DNA from: Vairimorpha ceranae
Lineage: Eukaryota; Microsporidia; Nosematidae
Length of the DNA: 23,105 bases
NCBI RefSeq assembly: GCF_000988165.1
Contig: NW_020169360.1
Span: 1-23,105, forward strand
Direction of reading: 5' to 3'
How positions within the stretch are numbered: position 1 is the stretch's first letter; every line of letters begins with the position of its first letter. The notes under the pieces were generated by a model, which saw only the letters and a program-made list of their open reading frames with translations, was not told the DNA's origin and made no database searches. Made by a program: the position numbers and the translations under genes. Positions 8,963-16,264 of this stretch are shown piece by piece.

Positions 8963-9215
8963 TTTTGTGGTATAAATTCTAAAAATTTTATACCCCTCAC
9001 CGTGTATTGTCAAGAATATTTTTTATAAAATTTTTCTGTTACGTGCATGGGATATTGATAGTTTAGAGAGAAAAGGAATATACATTTTATATTTCTTTTA
9101 GTTACTAAACTAATATTTTTATATAATTTTTATTTGTTGTCTGTTAATTTAAAAATGTTTATAGTAGTTTTTATAAATTAAAATTATAAAATTGTCGTGC
9201 ATTCATATATTTATC

Positions 9216-9247
9216 TTGATTCTAACTACATTAGTAGTTAGAATTAA
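9216..9247. promoter_or_regulatory. Hairpin upstream of endonuclease III
   Basis: ATTCTAACTAC (9219-9229) and GTAGTTAGAAT (9234-9244) are perfect reverse complements around the 4-nt loop ATTA. With flanking pairs, one of them G-T, the stem reaches 14 bp. It ends 55 nt before the ATG at 9303. It may be a regulator site or a structured leader; a similar hairpin precedes the 11323 gene by 61 nt. Confidence 0.55.
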
Positions 9248-9293
9248 ATAAATTTAACAAAATTGTTAGTTAAAATGTGCTTTTTTTATGTAT

Positions 9294-9296
9294 CCC
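9294..9296 (+). promoter_or_regulatory. CCC signal deciding the start of endonuclease III
   Basis: TATCCC ends 6 nt before the ATG at 9303 but lies downstream of the in-frame ATG at 9288. By the spacing at the other genes, 9303 is the likelier start. Confidence 0.5.
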
Positions 9297-9302
9297 TTTG
9301 TA

Positions 9303-10082
9303 ATGGATAGTTACTATAAAATAAAAGAAGTAAGACAAAATCTTATTGCTCCTGTAGATGTTATGGGTTGTTATTCAGTCCCTAGTACAGTAGTAGATAC
9401 TAAATTATACGTCTTAATATCTCTAATACTCTCTGCACAGACAAAAGATGAAGTTACTTATCAAACAATGTTAAATCTATGCTTATTTCTTAACACTAAA
9501 GAATCTAATGTAAGATTTACACCTTTAAAAGTCAGTTATAAAATATTTTCTAATATTTTATATTTAAAAATTAACAGTAAAATTTTTAGATACGAAAAAA
9601 AAGATGGAAAAATTTTAGGACCAGAAATAGAACTACAAGAAAATAGACTTACTTTAGAGAATCTAGTAAATGAGACAAATTTAAAACAGCTTATAACACC
9701 AGCGGGGTGTTATAATAAGAAATATGAGACTATAAAAAGTTTAGTACATTTTGTACTTAAAAATGGCTACCCTTCTTCGCTAAGTGAGTGTCTTAGTATT
9801 AAAGGGATAGGTAGAAAGATAAGCATTTTATACCTTAATAAATTTTATAGATTAGAAGGGATAAGTGTAGATACACATGTACATAGAATATGTAATCTAC
9901 TGTACATCTGTAAGACTAAAACACCAGATGAGACATCTAAGATACTAGAAACTATTATAGACATGAAGGAGTGGAGTGAATTTAATAGTGTACTGGTGGG
10001 ATATGGACAGGTTTTATGTAAGCCAAGGGGACCTAAGTGTACAGAATGTATAGTAAAAGATAACTGTAGTAATTTTAAATGA
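9303..10082 (+). CDS. NTH1: Endonuclease III (DNA glycosylase/AP lyase, Nth family)
   Basis: A 259-residue base-excision-repair enzyme that removes oxidised pyrimidines and cuts the abasic strand. The helix-hairpin-helix reads LSIKGIGRKIS (about residues 164-174); Lys172 matches the nucleophilic lysine of the family and Asp190 in SVDTHVHRI the catalytic aspartate. Four cysteines at 239, 246, 249 and 255 have the canonical C-x6-C-x2-C-x5-C spacing of the [4Fe-4S] cluster. The N-terminal signature LSAQTKDEVT (43-52) is eukaryote-like. About 50 extra residues lie between this and the GCYNKKYETI segment compared with bacterial Nth; this insert (roughly 65-118) is not in the standard fold. I prefer the ATG at 9303 over 9288 because the CCC signal sits between them. 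There is no clear targeting sequence, so it probably acts in the nucleus. Confidence 0.95.
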   Translation: MDSYYKIKEVRQNLIAPVDVMGCYSVPSTVVDTKLYVLISLILSAQTKDEVTYQTMLNLCLFLNTKESNVRFTPLKVSYKIFSNILYLKINSKIFRYEKKDGKILGPEIELQENRLTLENLVNETNLKQLITPAGCYNKKYETIKSLVHFVLKNGYPSSLSECLSIKGIGRKISILYLNKFYRLEGISVDTHVHRICNLLYICKTKTPDETSKILETIIDMKEWSEFNSVLVGYGQVLCKPRGPKCTECIVKDNCSNFK

Positions 10083-10360
10083 AGAATTATATTTCAATAT
10101 AAGTTAAATTAAAGATACATTGTCATAAAAAATTTTTTACTCTACTAAACCAGTTTTTTTAGTTACGTGAGTAGTTGCAAAAATCGGGGTTTAAATAAAG
10201 TTTTTAGTAATTTATTTAAGTATACATTACGACATAGTTGATGTTTTTATTAAATTAGATATTTCTCTGTTTGTTTTTCTAAATATACAATATACTTTTA
10301 TTTCAATATAACTTAAATTAATTATTTAATTATAAAAATATAAATAATAAATTTACCGAT

Positions 10361-10846
10361 TTAAACAGAACTTATTTTTATATCATTGATTTTTATAATA
10401 TACTCTTGTAATATCCTATTCTCTTTTTCTACATTTAATCCTTTCTCAGACCATTCCAAGGCTTCTGTATTTTCATTGCATTCCAATTTCGCCGATGCTA
10501 TTTTAACATAAAATTTAATATTATTTTTTTCCAAAAGTAAACCAGCCTTACAATCTGCAACACATTCACTGTACATTTTCATTTTATAATAACAAGCAGC
10601 TCTATTATTATAAATTACAGGTGACTGTTTCTCATCCAAATATTTTGTATACAATTCTATCGCTTTTTTATAACTGCCTTTTCTATATTCAAGATCCCCT
10701 TCCTCTTTCAATTTAGTAAAATCATTATCTTCATTATGTTTAATTTTTTCCAAAATATTAGTAATTGTTTCGTATTCAGAAGTAGAAATGTATTTGGATT
10801 TTTTCTTAAAAAATAATCTTATTTCTGAATCTTCATAAATTGTCAT
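10361..10846 (-). CDS. TPR co-chaperone-like protein
   Basis: A 161-residue protein with about three tetratricopeptide repeats at residues 42-75, 76-109 and 110-143. The first holds KEEGDLEYRKGSYKKAIELY and the second YNNRAACYYKMKMYSECVAD, both close to the TPR consensus of Hsp70/Hsp90 co-chaperones such as Sti1, Cns1/TTC4 and RPAP3. The N/R pair in NNRAACYYKM is typical of repeats that clamp the EEVD tail of Hsp70/90. The first 40 residues match nothing I know. The frame opens at 10909, but the extra 21 residues lie before the CCCC signal at 10855-10858, so I start at the ATG at 10846. The family is clear; the individual co-chaperone is not. Confidence 0.85.
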   Translation of the reverse strand: MTIYEDSEIRLFFKKKSKYISTSEYETITNILEKIKHNEDNDFTKLKEEGDLEYRKGSYKKAIELYTKYLDEKQSPVIYNNRAACYYKMKMYSECVADCKAGLLLEKNNIKFYVKIASAKLECNENTEALEWSEKGLNVEKENRILQEYIIKINDIKISSV

Positions 10847-10854
10847 TTTTTTAT

Positions 10855-10858
10855 GGGG
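10855..10858 (-). promoter_or_regulatory. CCCC signal deciding the start of the TPR gene
   Basis: On the minus strand ATGCCCC ends 8 nt before the ATG at 10846. Two in-frame upstream ATGs (10909 and 10861) would place the signal inside the gene or within their own start region. Confidence 0.55.
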
Positions 10859-10886
10859 CATAAAATGGAAAAGACATGAAGAAAAA

Positions 10887-10954
10887 GTAAAAATGGTTAA
10901 TAAAAACAAAGAAATATAAAGTAAAAATAGTTAATAAAAACAAAGAAATATAAA
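10887..10954. repeat. Two-copy 34-nt tandem repeat upstream of the TPR gene
   Basis: Units at 10887-10920 and 10921-10954 differ at one base (ATGG against ATAG). Both contain GTTAATAAAAACAAAGAAAT in the + orientation. They lie in the region expected to hold the TPR gene promoter. Confidence 0.9.
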
Positions 10955-11148
10955 ATGTAAAAGATAAGTGTTAATAGTCAATAATTATGTATTTATTGTA
11001 ATTTTAATGTATTAGAAAGATAAAATTTTACATTTGTTATATCCTAATCTTTTTTATTGAAAATTATTAAGAGTAATTTTTATTAATTGCAGGCACGCAC
11101 AGACGATATATTACATATTTAAGTTAAGGTATTTATAACAAGAAGACA

Positions 11149-11160
11149 TTGACATGTCAA
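11149..11160. promoter_or_regulatory. 12-bp perfect palindrome TTGACATGTCAA
   Basis: This palindrome stands between the divergent TPR gene and the 11323 gene. It shares TTGACATGTC with both arms of the inverted repeat at 6613-6657. It has the shape of a dimeric transcription-factor site; no factor can be named. Confidence 0.45.
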
Positions 11161-11218
11161 AACAAATACTATAAAAGAACACTTGTGTCTTATTAGGAAA
11201 GATTATAAAAAATATTTA

Positions 11219-11261
11219 TATTGTTAACTTCTTATATAAAATCTATAAGGAGTTAACAATA
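11219..11261. promoter_or_regulatory. Strong 18-bp hairpin upstream of the 11323 gene
   Basis: The arms at 11219-11236 and 11244-11261 pair over 18 positions, all Watson-Crick except one G-T, around the 7-nt loop TAAAATC. Each arm contains GTTAAC. The hairpin ends 61 nt before the ATG at 11323. It may be a small structured RNA, a cis element or a tiny mobile-element relic; it is too short for a tRNA. Confidence 0.65.
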
Positions 11262-11309
11262 CTAAACATATTTAAAATAATAACTTATTATTTTGTTTAC
11301 AAAAATATA

Positions 11310-11313
11310 CCCC
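11310..11313 (+). promoter_or_regulatory. CCCC signal deciding the start of the 11323 gene
   Basis: ATACCCC ends 9 nt before the ATG at 11323. The frame extends only to a TTG at 11293, which would place the signal inside the coding region. Confidence 0.6.
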
Positions 11314-11322
11314 TCGCAGGAA

Positions 11323-12306
11323 ATGAACAAGGTATCGGAAATAATCGAAAGGTGTAAAGATAAAACGTATTTAAATCAAAACAAAACATTTCTTAAAGAG
11401 TTATTTAGACAGCGGAAAAGTATAGATTGTCTTAAAAATGAATTAAATGGTAAAAGAAATTATTTTGTACTTAATATTTTAGAAAGAATAGATTACGACT
11501 TTCATCTTATTATTCCTACACTAGAAAAGAAATATATTACACAGTACATGTATGCATCAATGTTCTGGTTGTATAAAAAGGCTTATATTGATAAAAAGCA
11601 ATTAGAAAAAATACAAGAAAATTTTAGAGTCATGAAAAATTTTACAAAAATGTTTGAAGACACAGAAAACCATTTTTTAATGTTTAGAATAGAGAATGAC
11701 AGAAAATTACAAAAAATAATTAAAGAAGATTACAATAATAAGACAATACCAAATATAAAAATATTACCCAATTTTGAAGGGGAATATGTTTTTATTTTAA
11801 ATGTAGATTCCTTATTCGATCTTGGAGGATATAATGATTATGACATAGATGATGCAAAAGAAATGATTAGTAGAATTAAACACGAATTTTCTAAATTTAA
11901 TTACACTAATGAAAATGATAGTTACAATATAAATAGAATAAGGAATAAATTTCATTATTCTACAATGTTATACAACAAAGTAGATAGAATATTAAATAAT
12001 AAATTTAGTAAAATATACAATAATATTTTACAAGTTAAAAGGAAAGGTGTAGATATAAAATTAGTCAGTGAATGTACTATTTTACAATTGTTATCAGAAA
12101 TAACATTTTTTAGATATGAAACTATTTCGTATGAAGATATTTATTCTGTAAAAGATAAACAAGAGGAATACACTAAAATATTTATAAAAAATAAAGGGAA
12201 GCGTATTGTTATTTTTGGTGAGAAAGATAAGATTGAATATGAAGATAAAGTTTATTACATAGATATAAAATATTTAAATATATTTAACAAAATAATATTA
12301 GAATAA
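11323..12306 (+). CDS. Unrecognised 327-residue protein
   Basis: I do not recognise this gene. It starts at the first ATG, 9 nt after CCCC, and runs intact to TAA. The protein is lysine- and asparagine-rich and mainly helical up to about residue 130, including CKDKTYLNQNKTFLKELFRQ near the start. A more globular middle holds GEYVFILNVDSLFDLGGYND (about 157-176). The C-terminal 60 residues look like alternating beta strands (KRIVIFGEKDKIEYEDKVYY). There is no signal peptide or membrane span. It diverges from the TPR gene and is followed 353 nt later by Tsr3 on the same strand. The soluble, lysine-rich character suggests a cytoplasmic or nuclear protein, but no function can be read. Confidence 0.8.
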   Translation: MNKVSEIIERCKDKTYLNQNKTFLKELFRQRKSIDCLKNELNGKRNYFVLNILERIDYDFHLIIPTLEKKYITQYMYASMFWLYKKAYIDKKQLEKIQENFRVMKNFTKMFEDTENHFLMFRIENDRKLQKIIKEDYNNKTIPNIKILPNFEGEYVFILNVDSLFDLGGYNDYDIDDAKEMISRIKHEFSKFNYTNENDSYNINRIRNKFHYSTMLYNKVDRILNNKFSKIYNNILQVKRKGVDIKLVSECTILQLLSEITFFRYETISYEDIYSVKDKQEEYTKIFIKNKGKRIVIFGEKDKIEYEDKVYYIDIKYLNIFNKIILE

Positions 12307-12659
12307 TTGTAAAAGATATGTAATGAAAAATAGTATAAGTAATTTTAATATTATAAATATTTATCGTGTATTTTAGATATTTATTGTGCATTTTAAAGTG
12401 AAATGTTTATTGTGTATTTTAAATATTTGTTGTGTATTTAATGTGAAATAGTTTAATGTAGAATTTAAAATTTATTATAATTATTGTAGAACTATAGATA
12501 TTTTTTGCAGATTTTAGAATTTTAAATTTTTTTAGATATTTTTTGTACACTTTAGAATTTTAAATATTAACAATAGGATGTATTTTATTTTATTATTCTT
12601 TGATTAATAAACGCTTATTACTTTTTTAAAACAGTCATTTACAATACCCATATTTTCTA
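12307..12659. repeat. Intergenic region with decayed tandem repeats
   Basis: Two imperfect repeat families occupy part of this spacer. Around 12360-12452 a unit of about 46 nt built from TTATTGTGTATTTTAAATAT-like pieces occurs twice. Around 12495-12563 a TAGATATTTTTTG...TTTTAGAATTTTAAAT unit of about 38 nt occurs twice. The last 50 bases carry the Tsr3 start signal. No gene is visible. Confidence 0.6.
12647..12649 (+). promoter_or_regulatory. CCC signal of the Tsr3 gene
   Basis: ACAATACCC ends 10 nt before the ATG at 12660, the longest gap among the signals seen here but the same TACCC form. Confidence 0.5.
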
Positions 12660-13187
12660 ATGGTAATTAATAAAATTATTTATGAATTCGATCAGTGCGA
12701 TCCTAAACGCTGTTCAGGAAGAAAATTAGTCAAAACGGGGAAAATTGTCAGTTACCCAATTAAAAGATATTTTAATGGTATAATTCTAAGTCCTAATGCT
12801 GTATCTGTAATATCACCTAATGACAGATTTATAATAGAAAAATATGGCTTAGGACTTATTGATTGCTCGTGGAATCAATTAGAAAAGGTAGATTTTTGTA
12901 GATTACCTAAGCGATACAACCGATTACTACCTTTTGTGGTGGCAAGTAATCCAGTTAACTATGGAAAGGCTTATAAGTTGAACTGTGTAGAGGCCTTATC
13001 GTGTGCCTTGTACATCTGTGGATTTAAAGAAGAGGCATATGAAATTATAAAAGATTTTAATTACGGTGACGAATTTTATAAATTAAATGGTGAACTGTTG
13101 GAGAGATACAGTAAATGTAATAGTAGTGATGAAGTGTTAGAAGTAAGTAAACAGTGGATAGATGAAAATACACGAATGAAAGAATAG
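12660..13187 (+). CDS. TSR3: 18S rRNA aminocarboxypropyltransferase Tsr3
   Basis: A 175-residue enzyme that transfers the aminocarboxypropyl group of S-adenosylmethionine to a modified uridine of 18S rRNA, a late cytoplasmic step of small-subunit maturation. It shows the family blocks in order: DQCDPKRCSGRKL (residues 11-23), LSPNAVSVISPND (43-55), GLIDCSWNQL (65-74), RLLPFVVASNPVNYGKAYKL (88-107), then NCVEALSCALYICGF (108-122), which form the SAM-binding core. It ends soon after the YSKC...VSKQWI helices and so lacks the variable acidic tail of longer fungal and animal members. That reduction fits a microsporidian. Identification is firm. Confidence 0.96.
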   Translation: MVINKIIYEFDQCDPKRCSGRKLVKTGKIVSYPIKRYFNGIILSPNAVSVISPNDRFIIEKYGLGLIDCSWNQLEKVDFCRLPKRYNRLLPFVVASNPVNYGKAYKLNCVEALSCALYICGFKEEAYEIIKDFNYGDEFYKLNGELLERYSKCNSSDEVLEVSKQWIDENTRMKE

Positions 13188-13896
13188 TAAGTAGTATTTT
13201 TATAAGGAGTTGTGTGTTAAGTAAATTTTAAATTTAAAAAAGATATATAGAAAATTATACTTAGAAAAATTTTAAAAAAATAAAAAGACATAGTTATGTT
13301 GTAAAACTAATAAAGTTTTATATATTATATGGTTTATTTTACAAAGCAAGTTTGTTAATCTTTTTAAACTTTTGCCTGTAAGTATAGGGTATTAGATTTT
13401 TTTTGAAATTACGTTACGCACATTTCATAAAAAGTAAATTTTTCTTTTGTGGGACTGCAATTAATTTTATAAGACCGATTTTATAGAAAATTAAAAAAGT
13501 GATTTTTACCATTTTAGGATGAAGAAATACACATTTAATTTTTTAATTTAAGCAGAAAAAATTAGATGCATTTTAATGCGAGATTTATAAGTTTGATGTT
13601 AATTTACAAATCATTTTATTAATAGCTTATATTATATTTTTATAATATAAAACTGACACTACTAAAAATCGCAGCTTTTTGATGTGCGAAAAACTCAAAA
13701 AATAGTAAGACAAACTTTTGGTAGATATCAATAATTAAAATTGAGATAAAACTTACAATATAGTGTAGTACTTACACCTTGTAAAGCAAACTATCAATAA
13801 AAATTAATTATATCATTATTGAATAGCAAGAAAGATATACATTTAATCTTTTTCTTAAAGTTACGGACTTTAGTTCCACAATATACTTAAATATAT

Positions 13897-13919
13897 GCAA
13901 AGTTTAAGTTAACCTTTGC
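13897..13919. repeat. Imperfect 23-bp palindrome
   Basis: GCAAAG-T-TTAA-G-TTAA-C-CTTTGC is symmetrical except for one mismatched pair and the central base. It lies in the middle of the gene-free stretch and could be a binding site or transposon-end relic. Confidence 0.45.
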
Positions 13920-14591
13920 TTGTATTAAAAGACAATTTATGGTAAAACGTTTTAAATTTAAGAATTAATAAGCAAATATACAATAGAAGAACTATGTGTA
14001 ACTTAAAAGCACTCTAGTTAATAGATGTAGGACAAAAAAACTTGCACGTTGTGATATAATAAATAAATTACTTTATTTTTTTTAAATTTTTCACGCTCTT
14101 ACTATTTATTTAAATTTTTTTTGCACTAAAGTACTTAGATCTCCCTTCATTTTTTTTCATCAGATTAATATCACCGTCCTCCTTTTTTAAGTCCTTGTAG
14201 ATAGTCCAAAAAAGTAAATTTTATCATTCTTTAGAATTCAAGTTTAAATGTAAACTTTCATACTAAGATAAAACTCATTTTCTTAAATATTGTTTATGGT
14301 ATAAAAAATTAAAACCATCATATGTCAGAACAAACGGAATTTTTTCTGTTCTACATTTGTACATTAACCAAATTCATTTTTTTATAAGTAAGTAATAAAT
14401 TAACTCTATTTACATTTGTAAAATATTATCATATAAGTTTGAAAATAAAAAATGTTCTAGAACTGTATTTCCAAAATTATCAAATTATAAATTTTATATT
14501 TAAAACAATCATTATCCTCATATTATTTATTTCCTTTGTACTGTATTTTATAAAATTTTTTTTGTATTTTTTTAAAACATAAAATTTTTAT

Positions 14592-14594
14592 CCC
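14592..14594 (+). promoter_or_regulatory. CCC signal abutting the Noc2-like start
   Basis: TATCCC touches the ATG at 14595 with no gap, the same arrangement as at the Rpb10 start (CCCATG). Confidence 0.55.
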
Positions 14595-15224
14595 ATGGAC
14601 ATAGAATTTCTTTTTAAAAATATAACACAAATTAATTCTACAAATCTTTCTAAACTAGACATTTCTAAAGAACTAGATTCTTTTAAACAAGATGCACTAC
14701 AAAATACCAGTAAATTAAAATTAATATTTAAGATAGAAATACTCACTAAAATTATAAAAAAACCAGCTGACTATAGAATCCTTATTGATATATCAATTTC
14801 TATTTTAGATAGACATAATACACCTTCTAGTATTATTTTTAGACTTAGAATTATTAAAAATATTATTAATGGTAAATATTTTGTACCAGTACAATATTAT
14901 TTACTAGAATTAATAAAACAGACTGTAAGTACAGGAGAATCAGATGAGACACAGACATATGACTCATTGAATATTACTACAGTTGATGCTGTATTTGTAC
15001 TAGGAGAAATTAAGTCTTTTTTACTAGAAATATCAAATAAATACAGTGATATGTATGGATTTGTAGAAATATCTAATATTCTTATAAATGAACTAAAAAA
15101 GATAAGTAAAGGAATATACAAAGAATACTGTGATAGTATTATAAATGTATTAAGTACACATAGTGACTATGTAAGAAAATGTAGAACAGAAAATAAACCA
15201 TGTGAAAAGATGATAGTAAAATAA
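14595..15224 (+). CDS. Candidate miniature Noc2-like ribosome-biogenesis protein
   Basis: A 209-residue all-helical protein. Residues 80-109 (IIFRLRIIKNIINGKYFVPV then QYYLLELIKQ) resemble the stretch of Noc2 where a helix is followed by a Y-I/V-P-I/V loop and an LLE helix. Residues 137-195 resemble the Noc2 C-terminal end: a long helix, LINELKKISK matching the QLKKFLK helix, then a helix ending in S-x-Y-V-R-K-C-R, matching the I-x-x-R end. Noc2 pairs with Noc1 or Noc3 in nucleolar and nuclear 60S precursors. Yeast Noc2 is about 700 residues, so this would be only the C-terminal repeat region. There is no nuclear-localisation cluster. Another HEAT-like helical protein is the alternative. Confidence 0.5.
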   Translation: MDIEFLFKNITQINSTNLSKLDISKELDSFKQDALQNTSKLKLIFKIEILTKIIKKPADYRILIDISISILDRHNTPSSIIFRLRIIKNIINGKYFVPVQYYLLELIKQTVSTGESDETQTYDSLNITTVDAVFVLGEIKSFLLEISNKYSDMYGFVEISNILINELKKISKGIYKEYCDSIINVLSTHSDYVRKCRTENKPCEKMIVK

Positions 15225-15341
15225 ATTTATTATTTTTTTATTTAACTAAGTGTATAAATTATATTATTCTTAGTTTGTACTTATAGTGTTTTTTATTTTT
15301 ATTGGTTCATGCAGTTTTATAAATTTTACCTTTAAATACGC

Positions 15342-16136
15342 ATGGATAAAAAAAAGAAAATGCCTTTAGATGTTGGAAATAAATCTTCATTAGAAACTAA
15401 AAAGAAATTGCCTTTAGAAACCAAAAAGAAAATGCCTATAGAAGTTAAAAATAAATCTTCATTAGAAAGTAAAAAGAAATCGCCTCTAGATGTTAAAAAG
15501 AAATTACCTTTAGAAACTAAAAATAAATCTTCATTAGAAACTAAAAATAAGTCTTCATTAGAAACCAAAATTAAATCTTCATTAGAAACTAAAAAGAAAT
15601 CTTTATTAGAAGTTAAAAAGAAGTCTTCTTTAGAAGTTAAAAAGAAAGTGCCTTTAGAAGTTATAAAGAAGTCTTTTTTAGAAGTTAAAAAGAAATTGCC
15701 TTTGGAAAATAAAAATAAATCGCCTTTGGAAACTAAAAATAAATTGCCTTTAGAAGTTAAAAAGAAATCTTCATTAGAAATTAAAAAGAAATTGCCTTTA
15801 GAAGTTAAAAAGAAATTACCTTTAGAAACCAAAAAGAAAATGCCTTTAGATGTTAAAAATAAGTCTTCATTAGAAACTAAAAAGAAGTCTTCATTAGAAA
15901 CTAAAAATAAATCTTCATTAGAAACTAAAAAGAAATTGCCTTTAGAAGTTAAAAAGAAGTCTTTTTTGGAAATTAAAAAGAAGTCTTCATTAGAAACTAA
16001 AAGGAAATCCTTCTTAGAAGTAAAAAATAAACTAGAAAAATTCCTTACTAAAGACCACTTTCAAAATACGCCCTATCAGCACCTAAACTACTGGAAAGTG
16101 TACAGTGACTTAAAAGATAAAGAAAAACAAAAATAA
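15342..16136 (+). CDS. Lysine-rich octapeptide-repeat protein (264 aa)
   Basis: After a partial copy at the start (MDKKKKMP), 28 back-to-back octapeptides follow consensus L-E-[T/V]-K-[K/N]-K-x-[P/S] (residues 9-232). The unique tail is 32 residues and includes NTPYQHLNYWKVYSDLK. The repeat is extremely basic with evenly spaced glutamates. One hydrophobic residue recurs every eight positions and half the units carry proline, so a regular coiled coil is unlikely. I recognise no family. There is no signal peptide or membrane span. Lysine content suggests binding to nucleic acid, tubulin or acidic protein, and perhaps a nuclear or nucleolar site; its Noc2-like neighbour 117 nt upstream is suggestive but not evidence. 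The start follows a weak signal (TTTTACC). Unit sequences differ mainly by swaps such as ET/EV and KK/NK, pointing to shuffling between copies. Confidence 0.85.
   Translation: MDKKKKMPLDVGNKSSLETKKKLPLETKKKMPIEVKNKSSLESKKKSPLDVKKKLPLETKNKSSLETKNKSSLETKIKSSLETKKKSLLEVKKKSSLEVKKKVPLEVIKKSFLEVKKKLPLENKNKSPLETKNKLPLEVKKKSSLEIKKKLPLEVKKKLPLETKKKMPLDVKNKSSLETKKKSSLETKNKSSLETKKKLPLEVKKKSFLEIKKKSSLETKRKSFLEVKNKLEKFLTKDHFQNTPYQHLNYWKVYSDLKDKEKQK
15366..16037 (+). repeat. 28-copy 24-nt tandem repeat encoding octapeptides
   Basis: The DNA unit is about TTAGAAACTAAAAAGAAATC with a variable end, exactly 24 nt, without frame-breaking indels. Because the unit length is a multiple of three, an antisense frame (15832-15332) also stays open; I treat that as a shadow. 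Confidence 0.95.
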
Positions 16137-16255
16137 TACATTAACCATAAAAATATAATATCTCTTAGCTTTTGTAAATGTAAAGTGATCTAAAAACATT
16201 AAAATTTTATAAGATATTAAAAATTATTGTAAACTTTTAGTTCTTAACTTTTTTA

Positions 16256-16259
16256 CCCC
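16256..16259 (+). promoter_or_regulatory. CCCC signal of the Yop1/REEP gene
   Basis: TTTTTACCCC ends 5 nt before the ATG at 16265, the best-formed copy of the signal in the window. Confidence 0.6.
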
Positions 16260-16264
16260 TTAAA

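Larger units (their letters stand above)
13188..14594. other. 1.4-kb stretch without a recognisable gene
   Basis: No frame longer than about 40 codons looks coding and I find no tRNA, rRNA or snRNA signature. The region holds an imperfect 23-bp palindrome (13897-13919). Around 14110-14210 there is a short minus-strand open stretch (WTIYKDLKKEDGDINLMKKN...) with no start that may be a coding relic. It is unusually long for a compact genome and may contain decayed mobile DNA or an unseen RNA gene. Confidence 0.5.

Noticed and set aside
14320..14345. CAAACGGAATTTTTTCTG as a third copy of the right-end palindrome
   Set aside because: Only about eight bases match and the second palindrome arm is absent.
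14897..15121. Minus-strand 74-codon frame inside the Noc2-like gene
   Set aside because: It lies wholly within the coherent helical + strand protein and has no start signal or motif.
15332..15832. Antisense 166-codon frame across the octapeptide repeat
   Set aside because: The 24-nt unit is a multiple of three, so any stop-free antisense unit stays open throughout. The sense frame has the unique tail and the start signal context.
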